Shown here piece by piece: positions 8,667 through 16,306 of a stretch of 64,000 bases of DNA. Position 1 is the first letter of the stretch, and each line of letters begins with the position of its first letter. The position numbers and the translations under genes were made by a program. The notes below the pieces were generated by a model. That model saw nothing but the letters and a program-made list of their open reading frames with translations, searched no databases and was not told where the DNA came from. This DNA is from Nostoc sp. GT001 (GTDB taxonomy: Bacteria; Cyanobacteriota; Cyanobacteriia; Cyanobacteriales; Nostocaceae), in the NCBI RefSeq assembly GCF_030382115.1, contig NZ_JAUDRJ010000003.1:4832206-4896205 (forward strand), read 5' to 3'.

Positions 8667-9479
8667 ATGCTGTCAACTCCCACTCAACTATTGCGACTTT
8701 CTCAAGGACAACTTAACTTACTAGAAGCTTGTCCGCGTAAATTTCAACATACCTATCTCGAAAAACTTAATTCTCCCTCAAATCCAGAACAAGAAGAACG
8801 GCAAACTCTGGGTAGTCGTTTTCACTTGCTAATGCAGCAGCGAGAAATGGGTTTGCCAATTGATAGTTTCCTAGAAGCAGATGCTCAACTGCAAAGCTGG
8901 ATGCTGGGTTTTGCTGATGCAGCACCAGAAATTTTAACGGCTGCATCTGATAATCAAACTTTCCGTGAAAGCGAACACTACCGCACTCTGCAAGTTCAGG
9001 ATTATTTGCTCACAGTTATCTATGATTTATTGATTGCAGATAACCAACAAGCGCAAATTCTCGACTGGAAAACTTATCCTAAACCACCCAATAAACGCAA
9101 GTTAGAATCCAACTGGCAAACACGGCTTTATCTATATGTATTGGCAGAAACTAGCGACTATTTGCCAGAAAAGATTTCTATGACTTATTGGTTTGTCCAA
9201 TCTGAGGGTAAACCGCAAAATATTAAATTTAATTACAGTACTACTCAACACGCACAAACAGGAAAGAAACTTAATCAACTATTAAGTCAGTTAACTAATT
9301 GGCTGGAAAATTACCAAAATAACCAGCAGTTTCCGCAAGTGGTGGAGGGTAGTAAAAACTGTGATTATTGTCAGTTTGCCAAACGGTGCGATCGCATACA
9401 AGTTAATGAAGAAGCAGTGAAAGACTCATTGCCAAATTTTGACAGTATTCAAGAAGTCTCACTCAACCCTATACATTAG
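8667..9479 (+). CDS. PD-(D/E)XK nuclease with Fe-S-type cysteines (Cas4/RecB-like)
   Basis: A 270-aa protein that fits the PD-(D/E)XK superfamily (PDDEXK_1, RecB C-terminal). Visible core elements are ACPRKF near the start, His53 in GSRFHLLM, Asp120 in VIYDLL, and the D-x-K pair Asp133/Lys135 in ILDWKTY. Cys22 together with the C-terminal cluster Cys232-X2-Cys235-X5-Cys241 (CDYCQFAKRC) is the four-cysteine pattern that holds a 4Fe-4S cluster in Cas4 and AddB-type nucleases. No cas genes or repeat array lie nearby, so a role in general DNA repair or exonuclease activity is likelier than CRISPR adaptation. The start codon follows AGAAGA. Confidence 0.8.
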   Translation: MLSTPTQLLRLSQGQLNLLEACPRKFQHTYLEKLNSPSNPEQEERQTLGSRFHLLMQQREMGLPIDSFLEADAQLQSWMLGFADAAPEILTAASDNQTFRESEHYRTLQVQDYLLTVIYDLLIADNQQAQILDWKTYPKPPNKRKLESNWQTRLYLYVLAETSDYLPEKISMTYWFVQSEGKPQNIKFNYSTTQHAQTGKKLNQLLSQLTNWLENYQNNQQFPQVVEGSKNCDYCQFAKRCDRIQVNEEAVKDSLPNFDSIQEVSLNPIH

Positions 9480-9542
9480 AGGATGTTTGTAAAATCCAAT
9501 CGGGGTATAAAGAAGTTATAACTTTTAAAATTATGTAAATTT

Positions 9543-10184
9543 ATGTCAACCTTTGACGAAACTGAAGCAATTTATGTACGCGAATTAGGAATTGATGACA
9601 TTGCTCCCGTTTATCACTTGGGAGAAAGCTTATTTACCAGCGATTTATACCCTTATTTATACCGAACCTGGGATGAATGGGAGGTGATTGGACTTTACAA
9701 CACCGATCCAGAATACTGTCTTGTGGCTGAAACAGACGGAGAATTAGCAGGATTCATTTTAGGAACTATCATCACCAAAGCATCCTGGACTTATGGATAT
9801 ATTTTATGGCTGGGAGTTAGCCCGAAATATCAGCGTCGGGGAGTTGCAGACAAGTTGGTTGATAAAGTCGTCGCCCGGATGATTGAAGATGGGGCGCGCT
9901 TCATGTTGGTAGACACTGACCCTACCAATACTTCAGCATTAAAGTTTTTTAGTCGCAAAGGTTTTGGTAATACTCGCCAGCATATTTTCTTGTCGATGAA
10001 TTTAAGCAAGCATGAATATTATGGCAGATTGATTGATTACGAACACCAAAAAGCTGAAAGAGCTGATTACAAGCGATCGCGTCCAGCAATTCGTGCCCGG
10101 AAAGCTGATAGTGTAGCTAATGAAGTCGTTCTCAATCCTCTAGCGAATGAATCTCCAATCACTGAGGAGCAATCTCCAACCTAA
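9543..10184 (+). CDS. GNAT family N-acetyltransferase
   Basis: A 213-aa protein with a GNAT fold in residues 1-160. The acetyl-CoA-binding motif A is LWLGVSPKYQRRGVADKLV, followed by VDTDPTNTSALKFFSRKGF, which resembles RimI-like enzymes. The last 50 or so residues are polar, rich in Arg, Ala and Asn, and probably disordered. The acceptor substrate cannot be told from sequence. The gene starts 63 bp after the nuclease gene on the same strand, with ATG after a TAAATTT stretch and no strong ribosome-binding site. Confidence 0.85.
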   Translation: MSTFDETEAIYVRELGIDDIAPVYHLGESLFTSDLYPYLYRTWDEWEVIGLYNTDPEYCLVAETDGELAGFILGTIITKASWTYGYILWLGVSPKYQRRGVADKLVDKVVARMIEDGARFMLVDTDPTNTSALKFFSRKGFGNTRQHIFLSMNLSKHEYYGRLIDYEHQKAERADYKRSRPAIRARKADSVANEVVLNPLANESPITEEQSPT

Positions 10185-10362
10185 CTTTTGTTAGGAGTAG
10201 CCCTTTCAAGGTGGGTAAAATTTTGGGACGATAGTTTCTCCGTGTTCTCTGTGCCTCTGTGGTTCAATAAATTACTTTCAACCCGTAGATGCATAGAAAA
10301 CGCAGAGAGAAAAGCATGATAGCGATTGTTAATTTTGAATTTAGAGCAAAGTGGCGTGACTT

Positions 10363-12411
10363 ATGTGTATAGAATTTGGGCGGGAAATCTGCGGCAATCT
10401 TGAGATTGCAGAATCGCGGGAGTGGTTAGTTACTAACGGTATTGGTGGTTACGCCTCTGGGACTGTGGCTGGTTTGTTGACTCGCCGCTATCACGGACTA
10501 CTGGTAGCAGCATTAAAACCACCTTTGGGTCGCACTTTAATGCTGGCAAAACTAGATGAAACTGTCCTGTACGATACTCGCTCTTATTCTCTAGACACCA
10601 ATCGTTGGGCAGATGGTATTGTCAATCCGCACGGTTATCAGCATATTGAACGTTTTTCTCTGGAAGGTACAATTCCTGTATGGCATTTTGCTATTGCCGA
10701 TGCCTTACTAGAAAAACGGGTGTGGATGCAACAAGGCGCAAACACAACTTATGTCCAATATACTTTGCGTCGTGCTAGTCAACCGCTAAAGTTAACGCTC
10801 AAAGCAATAGTCAACTACCGCGATTATCACAGCGACACTCAAAGCAATGGTTGGCAGATGTCTGTTGAGGAGGTGGAACAGGGAATTTGTGTAACTGCTT
10901 ATCCGGGTGCTGTACCACTATATCTACTGAGTGATTCACCTAAAGGCGATGCCTACGGCGGCAAGCTACGCAACGCTTCACGCCCTAGTGTATCTGTTGT
11001 CCACAATTGGTATCATGGCTTTGACTTAGCAGTTGAACGCTATCGGGGATTGAGAGATAAAGAAGACCACCTCCACGCCGCCACCTTTGAAGTTACACTG
11101 AATCCTGGGGAAGCGATGTCTACGACGGGCTGCGCCTACGCCATTGTAGCCAGCACAGAAAAACAACCAAATCTCAATGGTGAAGCGGCACTAAAGTTAC
11201 GTCGCGCTCAAGAGCAGAAGTTAACAGGATTTTGGAAAACTAATCGACCCCTGAAAACTAAGGAATCACCTAGCTGGATCAACCATCTAGTACTAGCTGC
11301 TGACCAGTTTATTGTCGATCGCTCATTGCCAGAAGACCCCTACGGCAAAACCATTATCGCTGGTTATCACTGGTTTAGCGACTGGGGACGCGACACGATG
11401 ATTAGTCTACCTGGTTTGACAATTTCCACTGGTCGTCCAGAGTTAGCACGCTCAATTCTTCGCACCTTTGCCAGATACGTAGACCAGGGAATGTTACCTA
11501 ATCGCTTTCCCGATGCGGGGGAGCAACCAGAATATAATACAGTCGATGCTACTCTCTGGTATTTTGAGGCAGTCCGCGTCTACTACAGCGCTACAGACGA
11601 TGATACCTTGCTTGGTGAACTCTTTCCCATACTTGCAGACATCATTGATTGGCACTGTCGCGGTACACGTTACAACATCCACCTCGATGCCGCCGATGGC
11701 TTACTGTATGCAGGCGTTGCTGGTGTACAGCTGACCTGGATGGATGCCAAAGTTGATGATTGGGTAGTTACGCCCCGAATTGGCAAACCGATTGAAGTTA
11801 ATGCCCTCTGGTATAATGCTTTACGGACAATGGCAAAGTTTGCCCGTCAACTTGGGAAACCACACCAAGAGTATGAGGCAATGGCAGAGCGGGCAAAGTA
11901 TAGATTTTCTCGCTTCTGGAATGAAGAGACAGGTTATTGCTATGACGTTTTAGACAGTCCTGATGGTGATGATGGGTTGTTGCGACCTAATCAAATATTT
12001 GCTGTTTCATTACCAGAAAGTCCGCTCACACCTTCTCAGCAAAGGGGTGTGGTGGAAGCTTGCGGGCGATCGCTGCTGACTTCTTATGGATTGCGATCGC
12101 TTTCCCCCGATCATCCTCAGTATCAGGGTAAATACGGTGGTAATCAGTATCAACGTGATGGAGCCTACCACCAAGGGACAGTTTGGGGTTGGTTGTTGGG
12201 GCCGTTCGTCTTAGCACACCTGCGCGTCTACAAAAATCCCGAACAGGCTCGTCAATTTTTGGAACCAATGGCTAATCATTTGACTGCACACGGTGTTGGC
12301 AGTCTCAGCGAAATTTTTGATGGTGATGCCCCCATGACTCCACGGGGATGCATTGCCCAAGCGTGGACAGTGGCAGAGGTTTTGCGTGCTTGGTTTGCGA
12401 CAATGAGTTGA
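10363..12411 (+). CDS. Glycogen debranching enzyme (amylo-alpha-1,6-glucosidase type)
   Basis: A 682-aa cytoplasmic enzyme of the bacterial/archaeal GDE family (GH133-like). The N-terminal domain (EWLVTNGIGGYASGTVAG, then RRYHGLLVAAL) binds glucan, and the C-terminal alpha/alpha barrel carries WFSDWGRDTMISLPG (about 340), NTVDATLWYFEAV (about 390) and YHQGTVWGWLLGPF (about 610). It should remove alpha-1,6 branch stubs from glycogen. Two stretches, GDAYGGKLRNAS (about residue 195) and AMSTTGCAYA (about residue 252), interrupt otherwise conserved sequence and look like translated repeat DNA. The start ATG gives the usual N-terminus for the family. Confidence 0.9.
   Translation: MCIEFGREICGNLEIAESREWLVTNGIGGYASGTVAGLLTRRYHGLLVAALKPPLGRTLMLAKLDETVLYDTRSYSLDTNRWADGIVNPHGYQHIERFSLEGTIPVWHFAIADALLEKRVWMQQGANTTYVQYTLRRASQPLKLTLKAIVNYRDYHSDTQSNGWQMSVEEVEQGICVTAYPGAVPLYLLSDSPKGDAYGGKLRNASRPSVSVVHNWYHGFDLAVERYRGLRDKEDHLHAATFEVTLNPGEAMSTTGCAYAIVASTEKQPNLNGEAALKLRRAQEQKLTGFWKTNRPLKTKESPSWINHLVLAADQFIVDRSLPEDPYGKTIIAGYHWFSDWGRDTMISLPGLTISTGRPELARSILRTFARYVDQGMLPNRFPDAGEQPEYNTVDATLWYFEAVRVYYSATDDDTLLGELFPILADIIDWHCRGTRYNIHLDAADGLLYAGVAGVQLTWMDAKVDDWVVTPRIGKPIEVNALWYNALRTMAKFARQLGKPHQEYEAMAERAKYRFSRFWNEETGYCYDVLDSPDGDDGLLRPNQIFAVSLPESPLTPSQQRGVVEACGRSLLTSYGLRSLSPDHPQYQGKYGGNQYQRDGAYHQGTVWGWLLGPFVLAHLRVYKNPEQARQFLEPMANHLTAHGVGSLSEIFDGDAPMTPRGCIAQAWTVAEVLRAWFATMS
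10941..10980 (+). repeat. Repeat-like in-frame insertion in debranching gene
   Basis: GGCGATGCCTACGGCGGCAA and the following CTACGC-rich bases have the composition of Nostoc short dispersed repeats (GGCTACGCC-type). It is read in frame as about 13 residues between the conserved LLSD and VVHNWYHGFDLA. Confidence 0.5.
11112..11143 (+). repeat. Second repeat-like in-frame insertion in debranching gene
   Basis: GCGATGTCTACGACGGGCTG followed by CGCCTACGCC is a typical Nostoc-type dispersed repeat core. It is read as AMSTTGCAYA between NPGE and IVASTE, where the family usually has only one or two residues. Confidence 0.5.
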
Positions 12412-12550
12412 TATGCCGAACCGTGTTCTATCTACAAAGTCGATTTTGTCAAGAATTTTTAAGAAATTAACATCCTTCAGAAGAGGAAAGACGTAATGCT
12501 GAAGTAATCCTCAAAAGTTTATAGACACGCTTTAGTGTTAGGAGGAAAAT

Positions 12551-12583
12551 ATGGCGTCAGGAATGATGATCGAAGGCAAATAG
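12551..12583 (+). pseudogene. 10-codon ORF, possible remnant of a glutathione S-transferase-like gene
   Basis: ATG sits 6 bases after AGGAGG, the best Shine-Dalgarno sequence in the region, and encodes MASGMMIEGK followed by TAG. Reading through the stop gives TTDIQI and then a second stop. The start resembles that of cyanobacterial Xi-class (YqjG-like) glutathione S-transferases, which often begin with M-x-x-GM-x-x-x-GKWTT; TAG would replace the TGG tryptophan codon. A leader peptide is the alternative. The homology is inferred from memory of the family. Confidence 0.3.
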
Positions 12584-12908
12584 ACAACCGACATCCAAAT
12601 CTGATTCTCTCTAAATAGTGACAAAGGCTTGTTGTTACCACCCCGCCTCGGAATCAATTTCGAGGATTAAAAATTTTAAGGTAATTCTCAGCAGAAATTA
12701 ATTTAATTACTAGTAAATGCATTTAGATTATTATTAGATAAAAATTCGCGGATTTGAGATGGCAATTAAATAAAAATATTTAGCAATCTTTTTGGAATGG
12801 CTGCACTTTTCACTGTAGGTATGCAACAGAGGTAAGTTAAAATCAGCTATAACTAAAGATGTAGCGGTTAACAGTAACTTTACATTTAGCAGTCTGATTT
12901 TATGAGAA

Positions 12909-13110
12909 GAATTCAGAACTCAGGAGTCAGAATTCAGCATGAATTATGTACGAGTGGGTGATAGCGACGCGTAAAGCGAGTCTGCAAGGTCTGAATATTG
13001 CTTAAAAGCGAGTGGAATAGTGGGCGAAAAAAATTAAAATATTCTCGCCTTAAAACTCTATCCCTTTATGGGTAGAATATTCTGAATTCTGAATTCTGAC
13101 TCCTGTTTTA
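12909..13110. repeat. Palindromic dispersed element (about 200 bp)
   Basis: CAGGAGTCAGAATTCAG at 12921-12937 is perfectly complementary to 13089-13105. The interior carries TAGCGACGCGTAAAGCGAGTC. The same GAATTCTGACTCCTG core recurs at about 17625-17650, 22428-22490, 22664-22713 and 33787-33815, so this is a dispersed family in the genome. Confidence 0.75.
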
Positions 13111-13151
13111 TTTTTCAAGCTTTATTAAACACCTAAAACGCAACCTGAACA

Positions 13152-14585
13152 GTGAAGCAAATCATCAAACTTGGGATAAATATAGATCCATGTTCCTTAC
13201 AATTACGCCTCACGGTTGGTATTGCATCATTTTCAGCTTTGGTATTAGGTAGTCTTGCTACATGGACTAGTTGGAAAATGCAGCAAATTTTAGTTGATAG
13301 TCATAAATATAATATAGAACAAATTGCCAAGCGCTTGCCGCAAGATGTACAAATTTATAGTGAAATGATGCAACCTGAAACTGGGTTACAAAAAGCTATT
13401 AATAATTTAGCAAATACCAATACATTATTATGGCTAAAAAGTCCTGATAATAAAATTTTAGCAAAATCTACCACTTTGAATTTATTATCTGATACTACGG
13501 TAGCTGAATTAATTACCCTGACTAAGATGCCGATTAAACCACAAGTTTACAAAGTGAACCAAAGCTACTTTGTTCTATGTGGTAGTTCTGTACAAGTGCA
13601 AGGTAAATTATTAGGTGAGTTATTTGTAGTCAAGGATATTACCCGCGAACAGAGAATGTTTGTAGTAATGGTGCAGAGTTTAGGTATTACTAGTATTTTG
13701 GCAATTATTGTTTTAACTGCTGCGATCGCACTTTATATTAAGCGTTCTCTGCAACCTCTGCGTCAGCTAAATCAAATGGCTTCTGTGATTTCCGCTGAAG
13801 ATTTAGGACAAGCGCAGCTATATCTTGATAATGCACCCAGTGAAGTTAAAGAATTAGCTCAAACTTTAACCATGCTGTTATCGCGCCTTTCCCAATCATG
13901 GGAGCAAGAACGAGAATTTGTCAGTAATGTTTCTCATGAATTACGCACACCTTTGACAATTGTACATGGTTATTTGCAAAGCGTCTTACGAAGGCAGAAT
14001 AACTTAACCCAAACTCAACAAGAAGCTTTAGAAACTGCGGCATCGGAAGCTGAACGCACTATTCGTCTGCTACAAGATTTACTTGATTTAGCACGTGCAG
14101 ATAGTGGTTACTTATATTTTCAAATGAAATCTTATGTGCTAAATGACTTGGTTGAAGAAGTTGTCATGATGGCAAAAAAATATAGCGATCGCACAATTAC
14201 AATCGAGTCAGAAATTTATCCAATTGAGATAAAAGCAGATTATAGTCGCTTGAAACAAGTATTATTAAATTTAATTGATAATGCCATTAAGTATTCTGAT
14301 GCTGATACACCGATAATTTTTAAGTTAGATCGGCTTCAAGATCGAGCCATTATTCAAGTTTGTGACAAAGGTTATGGCATTCCTTTACAACAACAAGCAC
14401 GGATATTTGAGAGATTTTATCGTGTAGATGAATCTCGCTCTCATACTACTGGGGGTTGTGGTTTGGGTTTATCGATTGTTAAGACTCTTGTAGAAGGTAT
14501 GGGAGGTAGTGTCAGTGTGGAATCAAAGTTAGGAGAAGGGAGTATGTTTACAATCAGTTTACCTACATATAGTAGCTCTATCTGA
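13152..14585 (+). CDS. Membrane sensor histidine kinase
   Basis: A 477-aa kinase starting with GTG. TM1 is at about residues 22-42, an extracytoplasmic sensor domain at about 43-170, TM2 at about 176-196 and HAMP at about 197-250. The phosphoacceptor box FVSNVSHELRTPLTIVHG has His262. The ATPase domain shows LLNLIDNAIKYSD, DKGYGIP, IFERFYRVDES and GLGLSIVKTL. It is the likely partner of the OmpR-type regulator at 15082, although a degenerate kinase 3' end lies between them. No RBS stands out before the GTG. Confidence 0.88.
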   Translation: MKQIIKLGINIDPCSLQLRLTVGIASFSALVLGSLATWTSWKMQQILVDSHKYNIEQIAKRLPQDVQIYSEMMQPETGLQKAINNLANTNTLLWLKSPDNKILAKSTTLNLLSDTTVAELITLTKMPIKPQVYKVNQSYFVLCGSSVQVQGKLLGELFVVKDITREQRMFVVMVQSLGITSILAIIVLTAAIALYIKRSLQPLRQLNQMASVISAEDLGQAQLYLDNAPSEVKELAQTLTMLLSRLSQSWEQEREFVSNVSHELRTPLTIVHGYLQSVLRRQNNLTQTQQEALETAASEAERTIRLLQDLLDLARADSGYLYFQMKSYVLNDLVEEVVMMAKKYSDRTITIESEIYPIEIKADYSRLKQVLLNLIDNAIKYSDADTPIIFKLDRLQDRAIIQVCDKGYGIPLQQQARIFERFYRVDESRSHTTGGCGLGLSIVKTLVEGMGGSVSVESKLGEGSMFTISLPTYSSSI

Positions 14586-14694
14586 TTTGTAAAAATGCAC
14601 GGTGTTTAGATCCCCGACTTCTCAAAGAAGTCGGGGATCTAATTTTTCACAAATGATTTAGGATTGCTATAGTAGCTCTATCTGATTTGTAAAA
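14568..14694. repeat. 27-bp direct repeats exactly 100 bp apart
   Basis: The 27-bp sequence beginning TATAGTAGCTCTATCTGATT occurs at 14568-14594 and 14668-14694. The first copy covers the last codons and stop of the histidine kinase gene. The hairpin at 14608-14640 lies between the copies, so a duplication or insertion of about 100 bp carrying the hairpin is likely. Confidence 0.85.
14608..14640 (+). terminator. Perfect 15-bp hairpin, probable terminator
   Basis: AGATCCCCGACTTCT pairs with AGAAGTCGGGGATCT around a CAA loop and is followed by AATTTTT. It fits an intrinsic terminator for the kinase gene, and its sequence is also typical of a Nostoc dispersed palindrome. A related half-copy (CAGATCCCCAATTTCTTGAT) occurs at about 14706. 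Confidence 0.75.
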
Positions 14695-14910
14695 TTTGCA
14701 AGACTCAGATCCCCAATTTCTTGATTTTATTGCAGATATAGTACAGATTACAGATAAACTTGGCGTTGCTGAATTCCAGGATGAAAATGATTTTGCTTGA
14801 TTTCAAAACCTTTGTAGATACTTGGTAATGTAACATTTCTACACCAAGATTCATACATCTAATCAGCAATGCCAGAAATTTAAGCATCGGGTAATCTATT
14901 TGGAAGTCAC

Positions 14911-15078
14911 TCCGTTTCCTGTGAGAATAAAGGCAGCCCTCGTTTAACTGGCAAAGCGGGTTTGGGTTTATCGATTGTGAAACACCTAACCGAAGGTCTG
15001 GGAGGCAAAATTGCCATCCTTTCAAAGCCAGGTTATGGGTAGCACTTTTATTCTCACATCACCTGCTTTAGGAGCAAA
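14911..15078 (+). pseudogene. Remnant of a histidine kinase 3' end
   Basis: The frame from 14926 reads NKGSPRLTGKAGLGLSIVKH, then LTEGLGGKIAILSKPGYG and a TAG. A +1 shift continues as STFILTSPAL. This is the G2 box and C-terminus of a kinase ATPase domain, with degraded F-box traces just upstream. DNA similarity to the 3' end of the intact kinase (GGTTTGGGTTTATCGATTGT in both) suggests a partial duplicate or the leftover of the regulator's original partner. It ends immediately before the regulator start. Confidence 0.7.
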
Positions 15079-15081
15079 AAT

Positions 15082-15756
15082 ATGACAGCACATATCCTTT
15101 TGGTGGAAGATGAAGTCAAACTGGCGCGATTTGTCGAATTAGAACTTAATAGCGAAGGCTACCGGGTAAGTGTCGCCCATGATGGCATTGCGGGCTTGAC
15201 TCTGGCGCGAGACTCATCACCAGATTTAGCGATTCTAGATTGGATGCTTCCAGGGTTGACAGGTTTGGAAATTTGTCGGCGTTTGCGAACAACAGGTAGT
15301 ACAGTACCAGTGATTTTGTTGACAGCAAAAGATGAAGTGAGCGATCGCGTCGCCGGATTAGATGCAGGAGCCGATGATTATGTAGTTAAGCCATTCAGCA
15401 TTGAGGAACTATTAGCTAGAATTCGCGCTCATCTCCGGCGCACGCAAGAAACAGACGAGGATTTGTTGCAATTTGAAGATTTAAGCTTAAATCGGCGCAC
15501 TCGTGAAGTATTTCGGGAAAAACGAAGCATTCAGTTAACAGCAAAAGAATTTGACTTATTAGAATATCTCCTTTCACATCCCCGTCAAGTATTTACTAGA
15601 GATCAAATTTTAGAGAAAGTTTGGGGTTACGATTTCATGGGTGATTCTAATATTATTGAAGTATATATTCGTTATTTGCGACTTAAGTTAGAAGAAAATA
15701 ACGAAAAACGTTTGATTCATACAGTCCGTGGTGTAGGCTATGCACTACGGGAGTAA
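15082..15756 (+). CDS. OmpR/PhoB-family response regulator
   Basis: A 224-aa transcription factor with an N-terminal receiver domain (acidic pocket E10/D11, phospho-acceptor Asp53 in LAILDWMLPG, switch Thr in ILLTAKDE, Lys in DYVVKPF) and a C-terminal winged helix (about 125-224, LTAKEFDLLEYLLSHP, then VDVYIRYLRLKL-type recognition region and HTVRGVGYALRE). It presumably acts downstream of the histidine kinase at 13152 or of the kinase whose remnant abuts it. GGAGC upstream serves as ribosome-binding site. Confidence 0.92.
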   Translation: MTAHILLVEDEVKLARFVELELNSEGYRVSVAHDGIAGLTLARDSSPDLAILDWMLPGLTGLEICRRLRTTGSTVPVILLTAKDEVSDRVAGLDAGADDYVVKPFSIEELLARIRAHLRRTQETDEDLLQFEDLSLNRRTREVFREKRSIQLTAKEFDLLEYLLSHPRQVFTRDQILEKVWGYDFMGDSNIIEVYIRYLRLKLEENNEKRLIHTVRGVGYALRE

Positions 15757-15811
15757 TCGTAATGACTTGGTGATTTCGAGAAAAGCAACATATTCAAGAT
15801 AAAAGAGGAAC

Positions 15812-16024
15812 ATGAAGAAAAAATGGGCTGTTAAACGACTGACAGTAAATCTTACAACCGAGGAAATGAAGAAACTTGAACAATACTGCGCTCTCACGGG
15901 AAGACCAGCAACAGATGTAATTCGAGAATTGCTCCGAGGTCTTGAGGTTGACAATACTGAAAACTCTGAGATAGAAACAGCAGACTCAACAATAACTGTT
16001 GGCAGTTGGTCAAAATCACAGTAA
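15812..16024 (+). CDS. Small ribbon-helix-helix-like protein
   Basis: A 70-aa protein whose first 45 residues (KRLTVNLTTEEMKKLEQYC, then TGRPATDVIRELLRGL) have the strand-helix-helix pattern of CopG/Arc-type DNA-binding proteins, followed by an acidic tail. The start follows AGAGGAAC. No toxin-like gene is adjacent, so an antitoxin role is not supported; it may be an autonomous regulator. It is 56 bp downstream of the response regulator. Confidence 0.6.
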   Translation: MKKKWAVKRLTVNLTTEEMKKLEQYCALTGRPATDVIRELLRGLEVDNTENSEIETADSTITVGSWSKSQ

Positions 16025-16073
16025 ATATCGACTCGAATATAGCATTTACTAATCAGAATGAGGTATAACTTAA

Positions 16074-16116
16074 CCTCACCCCCAACCTCTTAATAAAAAG
16101 AGGGGTTGGGGGTGAG
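16074..16116. repeat. GC-rich palindrome with T-run
   Basis: The CTCACCCCCAACCTCTT arm pairs with AAGAGGGGTTGGGGGTGAG, with one unpaired position, and TTTT follows. It can terminate transcription from 15812 and belongs to a common Nostoc CACCCCCAACC palindrome type. The remaining sequence to 16306 shows no gene. Confidence 0.65.
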
Positions 16117-16306
16117 TTTTTAATATGCACTTCATGCACCTGGGAACTTCTATATTCCGCCAAATTAACGTTTTTACGCCTTTTGCCTTTCCTATGTCTT
16201 AACAAGCATCGATTATGGGCATCATAATCCCAGTCCGAATACATCAGCTAGCAGCCAGAAAACTATTTGGCAGCAAGTTTTTCATTTATAAATATAGTAT
16301 CAACCG

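Larger units (their letters stand above)
12412..13151. other. Long intergenic region with gene remnant and repeats
   Basis: About 740 bp without an intact gene. It contains a strong ribosome-binding site and a 10-codon frame at 12551, AT-rich sequence to about 12900, and a palindromic element with 17-bp inverted ends at 12921-12937 and 13089-13105. Confidence 0.6.

Noticed and set aside
14705..15025. 106-codon minus-strand frame
   Set aside because: It runs antisense through the kinase remnant and dispersed repeats and has no protein-like features.
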